The notes under the pieces: model-generated
Database searches by the model: none
Told to the model about the DNA's origin: nothing
The model's input: the letters and a program-made list of their open reading frames with translations, nothing else
Translations under genes and position numbers: made by a program
From: Nakamurella endophytica
GTDB taxonomy: Bacteria > Actinomycetota > Actinomycetes > Mycobacteriales > Nakamurellaceae
DNA: 64,000 nt
Assembly (NCBI RefSeq): GCF_014646215.1
Contig: NZ_BMNA01000004.1
Coordinates: 338,125-402,124 of the forward strand
Reading direction: 5' to 3'
Shown here: positions 54,203 through 62,576 of the stretch, one piece after another
Layout of the letters: each line of letters begins with the position of its first letter
Numbering within the stretch: the stretch's first letter is position 1

Positions 54203-55600
54203 TCAGACACTGGGCACCGCGGACGTCAGCATCCGCACGACACGGTCGGCCCAGTCGCCGTCCCGCGAGTCGTACAGCCCGGCAAGCAGTTTCAGGACCA
54301 GGTACATCAGCCGCCGGCGTGGCAGGCCGAGCCGGGTGGCCGCCTTCATGATCGCCGGGCGGCCGATCAGCGTGGAGAACATGCCGCCGAGCCGGTAGTA
54401 GGCGCCCAGGTGCTCCTGCATCGCCGCGGCGTAGCCGGCCAGCGCCGCCTCGCGACTGGCCCCGTCGGGCCGACCGAGGGCCTGCAGCACCGACTCCGCC
54501 GCCAGCGACGCCGATTCCATCGCGTACGCGATGCCCTCGCCGTTAAACGGGTTGACCGCGCCGCCGGCGTCGCCGAGCAGCAGCAGGCCGTCGCGGTAGT
54601 GCGGTGTGCGGTTGAACCCCATCGGCAGGCCGGCGCCGCCGATCGGCCCGGCCGCGTGCGCCTCCCGCAGGCCCCACTCCTCCGGCGTCCCGTCCAGCCA
54701 GGTCCGCAGCAGCTGGCGGTAGTCGGTGCGACCGAACGCCTTCGACGAGTTGAGCATGCCGAGGCCGACGTTCACCGTGCCGTCGCCCATGCCGAAGATC
54801 CAGCCGTAGCCGGGCAGCAGCTTCGGCCTGGCCGGGTCGGTGCGGTCCCACAGCTCCAGGTGCGACTCGAGGTGGTCGTCGTGCGTGCGGGTGGCGCTGG
54901 TGTAGTACCGCCGCACCGCGACGCCGAGCGGGCGATCGGGCCGCTTCTGCACGCCCATGCCGACGGCCAGCCGGGCCGAGACCCCGTCCGCCGCGAGCAC
55001 CAGCGGCGCGTGGAAGGTCACCGGGCCGTCCTCGGTGGTGGCCCGGACGCCGACGATGTGGCCGGTCCGCTCGTCGCGGACCGGGTCCGTCACCCGGGTG
55101 CCCTCGTGTCGCCGGGCCCCGGCCTTGACGGCCAGGTCCGCGAGCATCTGGTCGAAGTCCCGGCGCGGCCGGACCAGGCCGTAGTCGGGGAAGTCCTGCA
55201 GCGTCGGCCAGGGCAGCTCGATGGTGCGCCCGCCGCCGACCACCCGCAGCCCGCGGTTGCGCAGCCAGTCGTCGCCGGAGACGTCGATGCCCAGCGCGAG
55301 CACCTGCTTGACGCCACGGGGTGTCAGGCCGTCCCCGCACACCTTGTCCCGCGGGAAGGTCGACTTCTCCAGCAGCAGCACGTCGACGCCGGCCCTGGCC
55401 AGGTACACGGCCGCCGTCGAACCGGCCGGACCCGCACCGACGATGATCACATCGGCGGTGGTGTCCGGGTTGCGGACGGTTGCCGGGGCCGCCGCGGCAG
55501 CAGGCAGGGACGTCGTGGCCACCGGACCGTCGCCTCCCGTCCCGACACCGCTCCGCGGCACCGTCACCGCGGCGTCGCCCGAGCTTGTGAAATGTTTCAC
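54203..55600 (-). CDS. menJ: Geranylgeranyl reductase family protein, MenJ-like
   Basis: A 465-residue FAD-dependent reductase that probably saturates one isoprene unit of the menaquinone side chain. Features are the FAD dinucleotide fold VIIVGAGPAGSTAAVYLA near residue 45, EKSTFPRDKVCGDGLTPRG, and GLLLLGDAGGAVNPFNGEGI. The GTG at 55600 follows GGGAGAG and is embedded in an inverted repeat; it adds about 40 residues before the FAD fold. Menaquinone-side-chain reductases of this family sit next to menG in mycobacteria, as here. Confidence 0.88.
   Translation of the reverse strand: MKHFTSSGDAAVTVPRSGVGTGGDGPVATTSLPAAAAAPATVRNPDTTADVIIVGAGPAGSTAAVYLARAGVDVLLLEKSTFPRDKVCGDGLTPRGVKQVLALGIDVSGDDWLRNRGLRVVGGGRTIELPWPTLQDFPDYGLVRPRRDFDQMLADLAVKAGARRHEGTRVTDPVRDERTGHIVGVRATTEDGPVTFHAPLVLAADGVSARLAVGMGVQKRPDRPLGVAVRRYYTSATRTHDDHLESHLELWDRTDPARPKLLPGYGWIFGMGDGTVNVGLGMLNSSKAFGRTDYRQLLRTWLDGTPEEWGLREAHAAGPIGGAGLPMGFNRTPHYRDGLLLLGDAGGAVNPFNGEGIAYAMESASLAAESVLQALGRPDGASREAALAGYAAAMQEHLGAYYRLGGMFSTLIGRPAIMKAATRLGLPRRRLMYLVLKLLAGLYDSRDGDWADRVVRMLTSAVPSV
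55587..55600. promoter_or_regulatory. Inverted repeat over the menJ start codon
   Basis: GTGAAA-TG-TTTCAC: two 6-bp arms with a 2-bp centre, one arm containing the GTG start. A -10-like TACACT (complement 55621-55616) lies just upstream without a good -35. The repeat could be an operator for a TetR/GntR-type repressor or a hairpin that hides the start. Confidence 0.4.
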
Positions 55601-55794
55601 GAAGTTCTCTCTCCCAGTGTAAGACCGATCACAAGCGGTTCCGCACATCGGCCGCGTGCCACCCGCGCCGCCCCTCCGCAGCACCGTGCCGGGCGGGCCG
55701 GGCGCCACGCGCGGCCCGGCGGGCGGTTCGAGCTCGTGGGAGGCGGCCCCCGGTGCCCGCCACGCGGGGCGGACGGGACGGCTCCGCGGCGCGC

Positions 55795-56487
55795 TCAGGA
55801 CGCGGTGCGGACGGCGTGGTGCAGCGCGACCACGCCGAAGGTCAGGTTGCGCCAGGCGACGTCGTGCCAGCCGCAGCCGGCGATCATCCGCGCCAAGGCC
55901 GGCTGGTCGGGCCACTGCCCGATGGTCTCGCCGAGATAGGTGTAGGCCTCCGGGTTGGAGGACCAGCGCCGCGCCAGTCGGGGCAGCACCGACCGCAGAT
56001 ACCAGCGGTAGAGCGGTCGCAGCGGCGCCGGGCGGGGCCGGGAGAACTCGCACACCAGCAGCTCCCCCCCGGGCTTGGTGACCCGGGCGAACTCGGTCAG
56101 CGCGGCCCGGGTGTCGACGACGTTCCGCAGGCCGAACGAGATCGTCACCGCGTCGAAGCCGGCGTCGGCGAAGGGCAGGTGCAGCGCGTCGCCCGCCACC
56201 TTGGGGACCGCGCGGCGCCGGCCGGCGCGCAGCATGCCCAAGGAGAAGTCGGTGGCCACCGCCCACGCGCCCGTCGCGGCCAGGGACGTCGTGGACACCG
56301 CGGTCCCGGCGGCGACGTCCAGCACCCGCCGGCCCGGCCGCAGGTCCAGCGCCCGCACGGCCTGCCGGCGCCAGCGGCGGTCCTGCCCGAACGAGAGCAG
56401 GGTGTTCGTCCGGTCGTAGCGGGCCGCCACCTCGTCGAACATCGCCGCGACGGCCGCGGGCTGCTTCTCCAGACCGGCTCTGCCCAT
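55795..56487 (-). CDS. menG: Demethylmenaquinone methyltransferase
   Basis: A 230-residue SAM-dependent methyltransferase (UbiE/MenG family) for the last ring step of menaquinone synthesis. [29 protein letters not shown] at the N-terminus, the SAM motif [40 protein letters not shown] and the C-terminal [14 protein letters not shown] are all typical. ATG at 56487 has no clear ribosome site; a -10-like TAGTCT ends 8 bp upstream, so the mRNA may be nearly leaderless. Confidence 0.93.
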   Translation of the reverse strand: MGRAGLEKQPAAVAAMFDEVAARYDRTNTLLSFGQDRRWRRQAVRALDLRPGRRVLDVAAGTAVSTTSLAATGAWAVATDFSLGMLRAGRRRAVPKVAGDALHLPFADAGFDAVTISFGLRNVVDTRAALTEFARVTKPGGELLVCEFSRPRPAPLRPLYRWYLRSVLPRLARRWSSNPEAYTYLGETIGQWPDQPALARMIAGCGWHDVAWRNLTFGVVALHHAVRTAS

Positions 56488-56689
56488 GACGGGCAAGACT
56501 ACCCAGCGGCCCGGCCGGCCGGTTCCCGCCGAGGTCGCGACGATGCCGCGGGCCGATGGTGCAGGCGTGCCGGCGCGGCGGCCGGCGGCCCCGTGGTGCT
56601 GATCTGCTGCCGCCCGCCGGCCGGGCCCGGTGCGGCGGTCCCGTGCGGGCGGTGGCCGGCCCGTCGGGGCGGGCGGCCATGATGGGCCC

Positions 56690-57571
56690 ATGGACACGCC
56701 GGCCGTCGACCCCTCCGGAACCGACGCGCCCGCCCTGCCGGAGGTGCCCAGCGTCCTCTCGCCGGGCCTGGTGTCCCGGGCGCTGGAGGCGGCGGCGCGG
56801 CTGGCCTCCGACGCGGTGGACGTCATCACCGCGACGGCCGGGCGGCAGGCCAGCCCCGGCGCCAAGGCCAACCCCTTCGACTGGGTCACCGAGACCGACC
56901 GGACGCTCGAGCGGCACACCCGCCGGGTGCTCGCGGACGAGTTCGGGGACCTGCCCGTGCTCGGCGAGGAGTTCGGCAGCACCACCGGGTCGCCCCAGCT
57001 GCCGGGCACGCCCGGCGGGCCGGACCTGATGTGGATCGTCGACCCGGTGGACGGCACCGCCAACTACGTGGCGGGCGTCCCGTGGAGCTGCTACTCGCTG
57101 GCACTGGTCGACGCGGCCGGGCCGCTGGTCGGGGTGATCGCCGACCCGTACCGCGGGCAGGTGTACACCGCGGCCCGGGGCCGCGGGGTGCGGGCGAACC
57201 GACGTCCGGTGGCCGCCAACCCGCTCACCGCGGTGGGCGGCGCGCTGCTGTTCACCGAGCCGGGCCGGCCGGGCAGCCGGCCGGACACCGGCGAGCTGCT
57301 GCGCCGCAGCCGGGCGGTGCACCTGGGCGTGCGGCTGATGGGCTCGTCGGCACTGGCGATCACCACGGTCGCGCTGGGTCAGGCCGTCGCCGCGGTGCTG
57401 CCCAGCAATGGCTACTCGGTGTGGGACGTCGCCGGTGCGCTGGCGATCGCCGCGGAGGCGGGGCTGTCGGTGACCGACCTGGACGGTGTCCCCTCGCCGC
57501 TGCCGCTGGACGGCGTGGTCGTGGCCGTGCCGGCGGTGGCCGCCGAGGTCCTGGAGATCGTCGCCGGCTGA
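56690..57571 (+). CDS. Inositol monophosphatase family protein
   Basis: A 293-residue Mg-dependent phosphatase of the IMPase/FBPase fold. The metal-binding residues are in LGEEF, in the [12 protein letters not shown] motif and in [14 protein letters not shown]. It could act on inositol phosphates, histidinol phosphate or PAP. ATG at 56690 has only a weak GATGGG upstream. It is divergent from menG, and its last 160 bp overlap the 3' end of the opposite DUF3592-like gene. Confidence 0.88.
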   Translation: MDTPAVDPSGTDAPALPEVPSVLSPGLVSRALEAAARLASDAVDVITATAGRQASPGAKANPFDWVTETDRTLERHTRRVLADEFGDLPVLGEEFGSTTGSPQLPGTPGGPDLMWIVDPVDGTANYVAGVPWSCYSLALVDAAGPLVGVIADPYRGQVYTAARGRGVRANRRPVAANPLTAVGGALLFTEPGRPGSRPDTGELLRRSRAVHLGVRLMGSSALAITTVALGQAVAAVLPSNGYSVWDVAGALAIAAEAGLSVTDLDGVPSPLPLDGVVVAVPAVAAEVLEIVAG

Positions 57572-58194
57572 CCGGCTTCCCGGCGCTCCGGCCGGTCGGT
57601 GCCCTCCGCTCGGCCCGGACCGCGGCGCCACCGACCGGCCGACCCGCCGCCCGCCGACCTGACGCCGACCGACCCGACGCCGGCGGTGCGGAGCCGGCGC
57701 GGTCCGCGCAGCCGCCGGCAGGCCCACCACAGCAGCCCGACGACCAGCCAGGTCAGCACCGCCGTGCGGACGATCATGGTGGTGCCGACCGCCGCGGTGC
57801 GGCCGGCCACCCGCACCACGTCGGGATCGGCCGTCGAGTACTCGACCAGGAACCGCTCCCCGACGGACAGCAGCCCCGGATAGAGGACACCGCCGGGTGG
57901 GCGCACGGTGAGACCGGCGGCGTCGACGAACTCGATGCCGGTGCGCAGCGGCGACACGGTCAGCACGGTGGCGGTGGCGGTGGCCAGGTGCGCGTCGATC
58001 TCCCGGTCGTCGATGCGCAGCGCCGCGAACAGCGTCACGCAGAGCACGGTGACCACGACGCCGACGCCCAGCACCAGCCGCTCGAGGCGCCGGCGGACGA
58101 CCGTCCGCGGCGGCCGGTCCCGGCGGTCGGTCCCGCGCGGCCACCGCCGCCGAGCGGCCGGTGCGTCCGGGCCGCCGTCCCGCCGCCTGGCCAT
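57412..58194 (-). CDS. Membrane protein, DUF3592-like (Rv0556-like)
   Basis: A predicted 260-residue protein with an Arg-rich N-terminus, a transmembrane helix (LVLGVGVVVTVLCVTLFAAL), an extracytoplasmic beta-rich stretch of about 85 residues (HLATATATVLTVS... ERFLVEYSTADPDVVRVAGR), a second helix (TAVLTWLVVGLLWWA) and a Ser/Thr/Gly-rich tail. The two-helix pattern and position beside menD/menG recall Rv0556 of M. tuberculosis. The last 50 codons overlap the IMPase gene on the other strand; the true end may be earlier if there is a sequence error or may simply have drifted. Function unknown. Confidence 0.65.
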   Translation of the reverse strand: MARRRDGGPDAPAARRRWPRGTDRRDRPPRTVVRRRLERLVLGVGVVVTVLCVTLFAALRIDDREIDAHLATATATVLTVSPLRTGIEFVDAAGLTVRPPGGVLYPGLLSVGERFLVEYSTADPDVVRVAGRTAAVGTTMIVRTAVLTWLVVGLLWWACRRLRGPRRLRTAGVGSVGVRSAGGGSAGRWRRGPGRAEGTDRPERREAGQPATISRTSAATAGTATTTPSSGSGEGTPSRSVTDSPASAAIASAPATSHTE

Positions 58195-58300
58195 TCCGGC
58201 GAGTCTAGGTCCCGCAACCGGGCAGCAGGAGGCCCGCGCCGGCGGCGGGCGGCGCCGCGGGGTGCGAGAGCGGAAGCGCTCCGGGTGCACCGGGGCGTCG

Positions 58301-58384
58301 CGGGGTGCCCGGGGCATGTGGCGGGGTGCCCGGGGCATGTGGCGGGGTGCCCGGGGCATGTGGCGGGGTGCCGAAGGGGTGTGG
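58301..58384. repeat. 21-bp tandem repeat upstream of menF
   Basis: Three identical 21-bp units (58301-58321, 58322-58342, 58343-58363) and a fourth with about five changes (58364-58384); each begins CGGGGTGCC and ends GTGG. Being a multiple of three, the array keeps frames open on both strands, which creates artefactual repeat peptides. It lies in the gap between divergent genes, ending 60 bp before the menF start. Confidence 0.95.
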
Positions 58385-58444
58385 CCACCGCCGCAGTTCG
58401 CGGCGCCCGGTCGCCGCGGCCGCCGCGATTAGGCTGCGAGGACC

Positions 58445-59719
58445 ATGACCGCGTCCCGTTCCGCCACCGGCAGCGCACCCGCGCGGCGACCGGCACCCGG
58501 GACGCGCCCCTCGACCACCCGCCCGGTCGATGCCGTCACCCGGGTGCTGCCGGACGGCACCGGCGACCTCGTCGGGGCCATCCCGGCGCCGACCGGGGTG
58601 CTGGCGTTCGTCTCCGGCGGCGAAGGGCTCGTCGGGTGGGGCGAGCACGCCCGGCTGACGATCACCGGGCCGGGCGCGGCCGACCGCATCGCCGCCTGGT
58701 TCGCCGACGTGGTGGACGGGCTGCGGGTCCGGGACGAGGTCGCGGCCGCCGGGTCCGGGCCGGTCGCCTTCGTCTCGCTGGGGTTCGAAGACGACGACGA
58801 GTCCGTCGCCGTGGTGCCGTCCGTGGTGCTCGGCCGGCGCGGCGGCGTCACCTTCTCCACGTCCATCGGGACGCCGCCGCTCGCCGCGCCGGTGCCGGTG
58901 CGGTCCCCCGGACAGGTCCGGTACTCCGACGGGGCACTGTCGGCGGCGGGGTACGCCGGCGCCGTCCGGGCCGCGCTGGCCCGCATCGCGGCTGGCGAGG
59001 TCGACAAGGTGGTGCTGGCCCGGGACCTGCACGCCCGCACCGAGCGCCCGGTCGACGAGCGCCACCTGCTCGCCCGGTTGGCCGCCGGCTACCCGAGCTG
59101 CTGGACGTACGCGGTGGGTGGGCTGGTCGGGGCGAGCCCGGAGATGCTGGTGCGCCGGCACGGCCGGACGGTGACGTCCCGGGTCCTGGCTGGAACGGCC
59201 TGGCCCGGCGGCACCGGCGCGTCGTCCTCGGCCGCGCTGATGACCAGCAGCAAGAACCTGTCCGAGCACGGCTACGCGGTGGCGTCGGTCGCCCGCGCGC
59301 TCGGGCCGGTCACCGAGACGCTCGCCGTCCCCGACGTGCCGCACCCCCTGGTACTGGCCAACCTGACGCACCTGGCGACCGACGTCACCGGGACGCTGAT
59401 CGCCGACGCCCCGGGAGCCCTGGCCCTGGCGGCGTCGCTGCACCCGACGGCCGCCGTCGGCGGCGCGCCGGCGGCCGCGGCCCGGCGGGTCATCCGCGAA
59501 CTGGAGCCGGTCCGGCGTACCCGCTACGCCGCGCCGGTGGGCTGGCTGGACACCCACGGCGACGGTGAGTTCGCGATCGCCCTGCGCTGCGGGCAGGTGT
59601 CGGGCACCTCGGTCCGGCTGTTCGCCGGCTGCGGCATCGTCGCCGGGTCCGATCCCGCCGTCGAGGCCCGCGAGTCCCAGGTCAAGATGCTGCCGATCCG
59701 CGAGGCGCTGGAGGGCTGA
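58445..59719 (+). CDS. menF: Isochorismate synthase
   Basis: A 424-residue chorismate-binding enzyme (MenF/EntC/DhbC family) that makes isochorismate, first step of menaquinone synthesis. The C-terminal two-thirds have KVVLARDLHARTE, WTYAVGGLVGASPEMLVRR, SRVLAGTAWPGG, SSKNLSEHGYAV, LHPTAAVGGAPAAAA, and GCGIVAGSDPAVEARESQVKM. It could also supply a siderophore path, but menD and menC face it. A -10-like TAGGCT at 58430-58435 ends 9 bp before the ATG, suggesting a nearly leaderless mRNA. Confidence 0.92.
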   Translation: MTASRSATGSAPARRPAPGTRPSTTRPVDAVTRVLPDGTGDLVGAIPAPTGVLAFVSGGEGLVGWGEHARLTITGPGAADRIAAWFADVVDGLRVRDEVAAAGSGPVAFVSLGFEDDDESVAVVPSVVLGRRGGVTFSTSIGTPPLAAPVPVRSPGQVRYSDGALSAAGYAGAVRAALARIAAGEVDKVVLARDLHARTERPVDERHLLARLAAGYPSCWTYAVGGLVGASPEMLVRRHGRTVTSRVLAGTAWPGGTGASSSAALMTSSKNLSEHGYAVASVARALGPVTETLAVPDVPHPLVLANLTHLATDVTGTLIADAPGALALAASLHPTAAVGGAPAAAARRVIRELEPVRRTRYAAPVGWLDTHGDGEFAIALRCGQVSGTSVRLFAGCGIVAGSDPAVEARESQVKMLPIREALEG

Positions 59720-59725
59720 GCCCGG

Positions 59726-59754
59726 CCGCCCGGCACCCGACTGGTGCTGGGCGG
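59726..59754. terminator. Terminator between menF and menD
   Basis: CCGCCCGGCACC (59726-59737) pairs with GGTGCTGGGCGG (59743-59754), 12 bp with one G-U pair and a 5-nt loop, in the 77-bp gap between convergent genes. Confidence 0.75.
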
Positions 59755-59796
59755 AAACCGGGCCGAGGCCGGGCCGCGGTGATGCGCTCCGGTCGC

Positions 59797-61551
59797 TCAG
59801 CCGCCGGCGCCGACGGCCCGCGCCACCGCCGCGCGCAGTCCCGCGTGCTGCGCGCGCAGGTCCGACCGCTCGACCCGCACCCGGACCACCCGCAGCCCGC
59901 GTCCCGGACGCACCGCGTCCGCCAGCTCCGCGCGGGCTCCCGTCGCGGCCCGCGCCAGGTCCACCACCTCGGCGCCCGCCGCCCGGGCCAGCGCGGCCGG
60001 GTCGGCCTGCACCGGCGTGCCGAACACCCGCTCGAACACCGCCGCGTGCGCGGGACGTCCCGGCTCCAGGGTGTGGAAGATGCCGCCACCGCCGTTGTCG
60101 GCGACCACCAGCACCAGGTCCGGGCGGGGCTCGGCCGGCCCGACGAACAGGCCGGTCACGTCGTGCAAAAAGGTCAGGTCGCCGACCAGCGCGACGGTCG
60201 GCCGGCCGCTGCCGAGGGCGTGCCCGGCCGCGGTGGAGATCGTCCCGTCGATGCCCGCGACGCCGCGGTTGGCCCGGATACGCAGCCCGTCGCGCGCCGC
60301 GGACGCCAGCCCGACGTCGCGCGGACCCTGGGACGAACCGAGCACCAGGTCGGTCCCGGACGGCAGGGCCCGGACCAGTTCGGCGGCCAGCCGCGGGCCG
60401 GCGCCCGGGTCGAGCGCCGCGACGGCCGCGGCGAGCGCGGGCGCGGCCCGGTCCTCGGCCCGGCGCCACCGGGCTGCCCAGTCCGCGTCGCCGGTGGGGC
60501 CGACCGGACCGATGCGGGCCAGCCGCGGGGCCACCCGGCGGGCCAGCCCGGCCGGGTCCGGCCAGGCCGTCACCGGGGCCACCACGTCGACGGCCACCCG
60601 GGCGTCGCGGAGCAGCGCGGTGAGCGGCCTGTGCAGGGTCAGCCGGCCGAGCACGACGACGCGGTCCGGCCGGTGCTCCGCCAGCCAGTCGGGCAGGCCC
60701 AGCAGGTGGACGCCGGTGGACAGCACGGCGGCACCGGCGGCGCCCCCGGCCTCGGCGACGACCGGGTGGCCCAGGGCGGCGACGGCGCCCGCGGCCGGGT
60801 GCTCGAGGTCGGCCAGGAACAGCACCCGCTCCCCCGGCGCGGGCGGGGGCACGGCCGGTCCGGCCGACCCTCCCGGGTCGTCGGCCGTTCCGTCACCGGC
60901 AGCGGGGTCCCCGGGCACCGGGACACCCGCGACCCGCACCCACGGGCCGTCGCGTCCGTCGAGCGGTTCCGGCCAGGGCTCGGCGCCGTCGTCACCCCCG
61001 GGCAGCAGCGGCTCGACGAACGGCACGTCCAGCTGCACCGGGCCGGGCAGTCCCGCCGCACCGACCGCGGCGGCGACCGCCCGGCACACCACCGCCCGCC
61101 ATCCCGCCTGCTGACCGTCCCGGCGGGCCGGCACGCCGAACTCGTGCACGAACCGCGTCGCGGAGCCGAAGATCCCGGGCTGGTCCACCACCTGGTTGGC
61201 GCCGACGTGCCGCAGCTCCGGCGGCCGGTCCGCGGACAGCACCAGCAGCGGGACCGCGGTGTGGTGGGCCTCCAGGACCGCCGGGTGCAGGTTGGCGACC
61301 GCGGTGCCGGACGTGGTGACGACCGGCACCGGCCGGCCGGACCCGCGGGCGAGCCCCAGCGCCAGGAAGCCGGCGGTGCGCTCGTCGACCCGGACGTGCA
61401 GCCGCAGCCGGCCGGCCGTGTCGGCGGCCACCAGCGCCAGCGACAGCGGCGCGTTCCGCGAGCCCGGGGACAGCACGGCGTCCCGAACGCCGTTGCGGAC
61501 CAGCTCGTCGACCAGGACGCGGGCGAGCGCCTCGGACGGGTGGACGGTCAC
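59797..61551 (-). CDS. menD: SEPHCHC synthase
   Basis: A 584-residue thiamine-diphosphate enzyme that joins isochorismate and 2-oxoglutarate. Marks are LSPGSRNAPLSLAL, the catalytic Glu in VDERTAGFLALGLA, VVTTSGTAVANLHPAV, LSADRPPELR, NRGVAGIDGTISTAAG, and the ThDP/Mg motif GDLTFLHD...VVADNGGGGIF. The middle domain has a Pro/Gly-rich insertion. GTG at 61551 overlaps menC as GTGA. Confidence 0.95.
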   Translation of the reverse strand: MTVHPSEALARVLVDELVRNGVRDAVLSPGSRNAPLSLALVAADTAGRLRLHVRVDERTAGFLALGLARGSGRPVPVVTTSGTAVANLHPAVLEAHHTAVPLLVLSADRPPELRHVGANQVVDQPGIFGSATRFVHEFGVPARRDGQQAGWRAVVCRAVAAAVGAAGLPGPVQLDVPFVEPLLPGGDDGAEPWPEPLDGRDGPWVRVAGVPVPGDPAAGDGTADDPGGSAGPAVPPPAPGERVLFLADLEHPAAGAVAALGHPVVAEAGGAAGAAVLSTGVHLLGLPDWLAEHRPDRVVVLGRLTLHRPLTALLRDARVAVDVVAPVTAWPDPAGLARRVAPRLARIGPVGPTGDADWAARWRRAEDRAAPALAAAVAALDPGAGPRLAAELVRALPSGTDLVLGSSQGPRDVGLASAARDGLRIRANRGVAGIDGTISTAAGHALGSGRPTVALVGDLTFLHDVTGLFVGPAEPRPDLVLVVADNGGGGIFHTLEPGRPAHAAVFERVFGTPVQADPAALARAAGAEVVDLARAATGARAELADAVRPGRGLRVVRVRVERSDLRAQHAGLRAAVARAVGAGG

Positions 61552-62576
61552 AGCAGCGCCGCCACCCGGGCCAGCCGGCCGAGCCACCAGCGGCGGGTCG
61601 CCAGGTCCGCCACCACCCGGGACCGCAGGTCCGGTTCGGGCGCGGCCCGCGGGACCGGCAGCCGCCCGGCGTCCGGGCGGACGGCGGCGCTGCTGACGTC
61701 CGCGGCCAGCAAACTGCCGGTGCCCAGCCCGCAGGCGAACGGCAGCTCCGGAAGCGCACCGGCCAGCGCGGCTCCCGCGGCCAGCCCGACCGCGGTGTCG
61801 ACCGCGGACGACACCACCACCGGCAGTCCGGTCTGCTCCGCGATGCGCAGCGCGGCCCGCACGCCACCCAGCGGCGCCACCTTCACCACGGCGATGTCCG
61901 CCGCGTCGGCCCGCACCACCTCGAGCGGGTCGCGTTCCCGCCGGATCGACTCGTCGGCCGCGACGGCGACGTCCACCCGGCGCCGCACCGCGGCCAGTTC
62001 CGGGATGCTGCGGCAGGGCTGCTCGACGTACTCCAGCTGCCCGGCCGCCCGGTCCAGCACCCGGATGGCCGCGACGGCCGCGTCCTCGGTCCACGCGCCG
62101 TTGGCGTCGACCCGGATGCGGCCGGACGTCCCCAGCGCCTGCCGGACGGCGGCGACCCGCTCGGCGTCCGCGGACAGCGGCACGCCGGGCTCGGCGACCT
62201 TGACCTTGGCCGTCCGGCAGCCCGAGGCGGCGACGAGCGCGGCGGCCCGGTCCGGGTCGAGAACCGGCACGATGGCGTTGACCTCGAACCGGTCCCGCAC
62301 CGGCGCCGGCCAGCCGTCCTGCGCAGCCTCCAGCGCCGCCCGCAGCCAGGGCACGCAGTCGGCGTCGGAGTACTCGCGGAACGGCGCGAACTCACCCCAC
62401 CCGGCGGGTCCGCGCAGCAGCACGCCCTCCCGCTGCAGGATCCCCCGGAAGCGGTGGCGCAGCGGGATGCTGACCACCTCGGCCGAGGCCAGCACCGCCG
62501 CCGTATCACCCGTCGCGCCACCGTTGGGGCCGCCGTCCCGGGCCGCGCTCCCGTCCCCGGCCGTCGCGGCGGTCAT
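61548..62576 (-). CDS. menC: o-Succinylbenzoate synthase
   Basis: A 342-residue enolase-superfamily enzyme dehydrating SHCHC to OSB. Catalytic pieces are the K-x-K pair (TAKVKVAEPG), metal ligands in RVDANGAW, YVEQPCR and VAADESI, and the distal Lys in IAVVKVAPLGGVRAAL. The N-terminal 25 residues are Gly/Ala-rich. ATG at 62576 overlaps the preceding AlkZ-like gene as ATGA, so that gene, menC and menD form a coupled trio. Confidence 0.94.
   Translation of the reverse strand: MTAATAGDGSAARDGGPNGGATGDTAAVLASAEVVSIPLRHRFRGILQREGVLLRGPAGWGEFAPFREYSDADCVPWLRAALEAAQDGWPAPVRDRFEVNAIVPVLDPDRAAALVAASGCRTAKVKVAEPGVPLSADAERVAAVRQALGTSGRIRVDANGAWTEDAAVAAIRVLDRAAGQLEYVEQPCRSIPELAAVRRRVDVAVAADESIRRERDPLEVVRADAADIAVVKVAPLGGVRAALRIAEQTGLPVVVSSAVDTAVGLAAGAALAGALPELPFACGLGTGSLLAADVSSAAVRPDAGRLPVPRAAPEPDLRSRVVADLATRRWWLGRLARVAALL

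Noticed and set aside
58261-58384. Repeat peptides (M-P-R-A-P-R-H units) as an N-terminal extension of the DUF3592-like protein
   Set aside because: They result from the 21-bp minisatellite; the ATG at 58194 gives a compact start at the basic region before the first helix.
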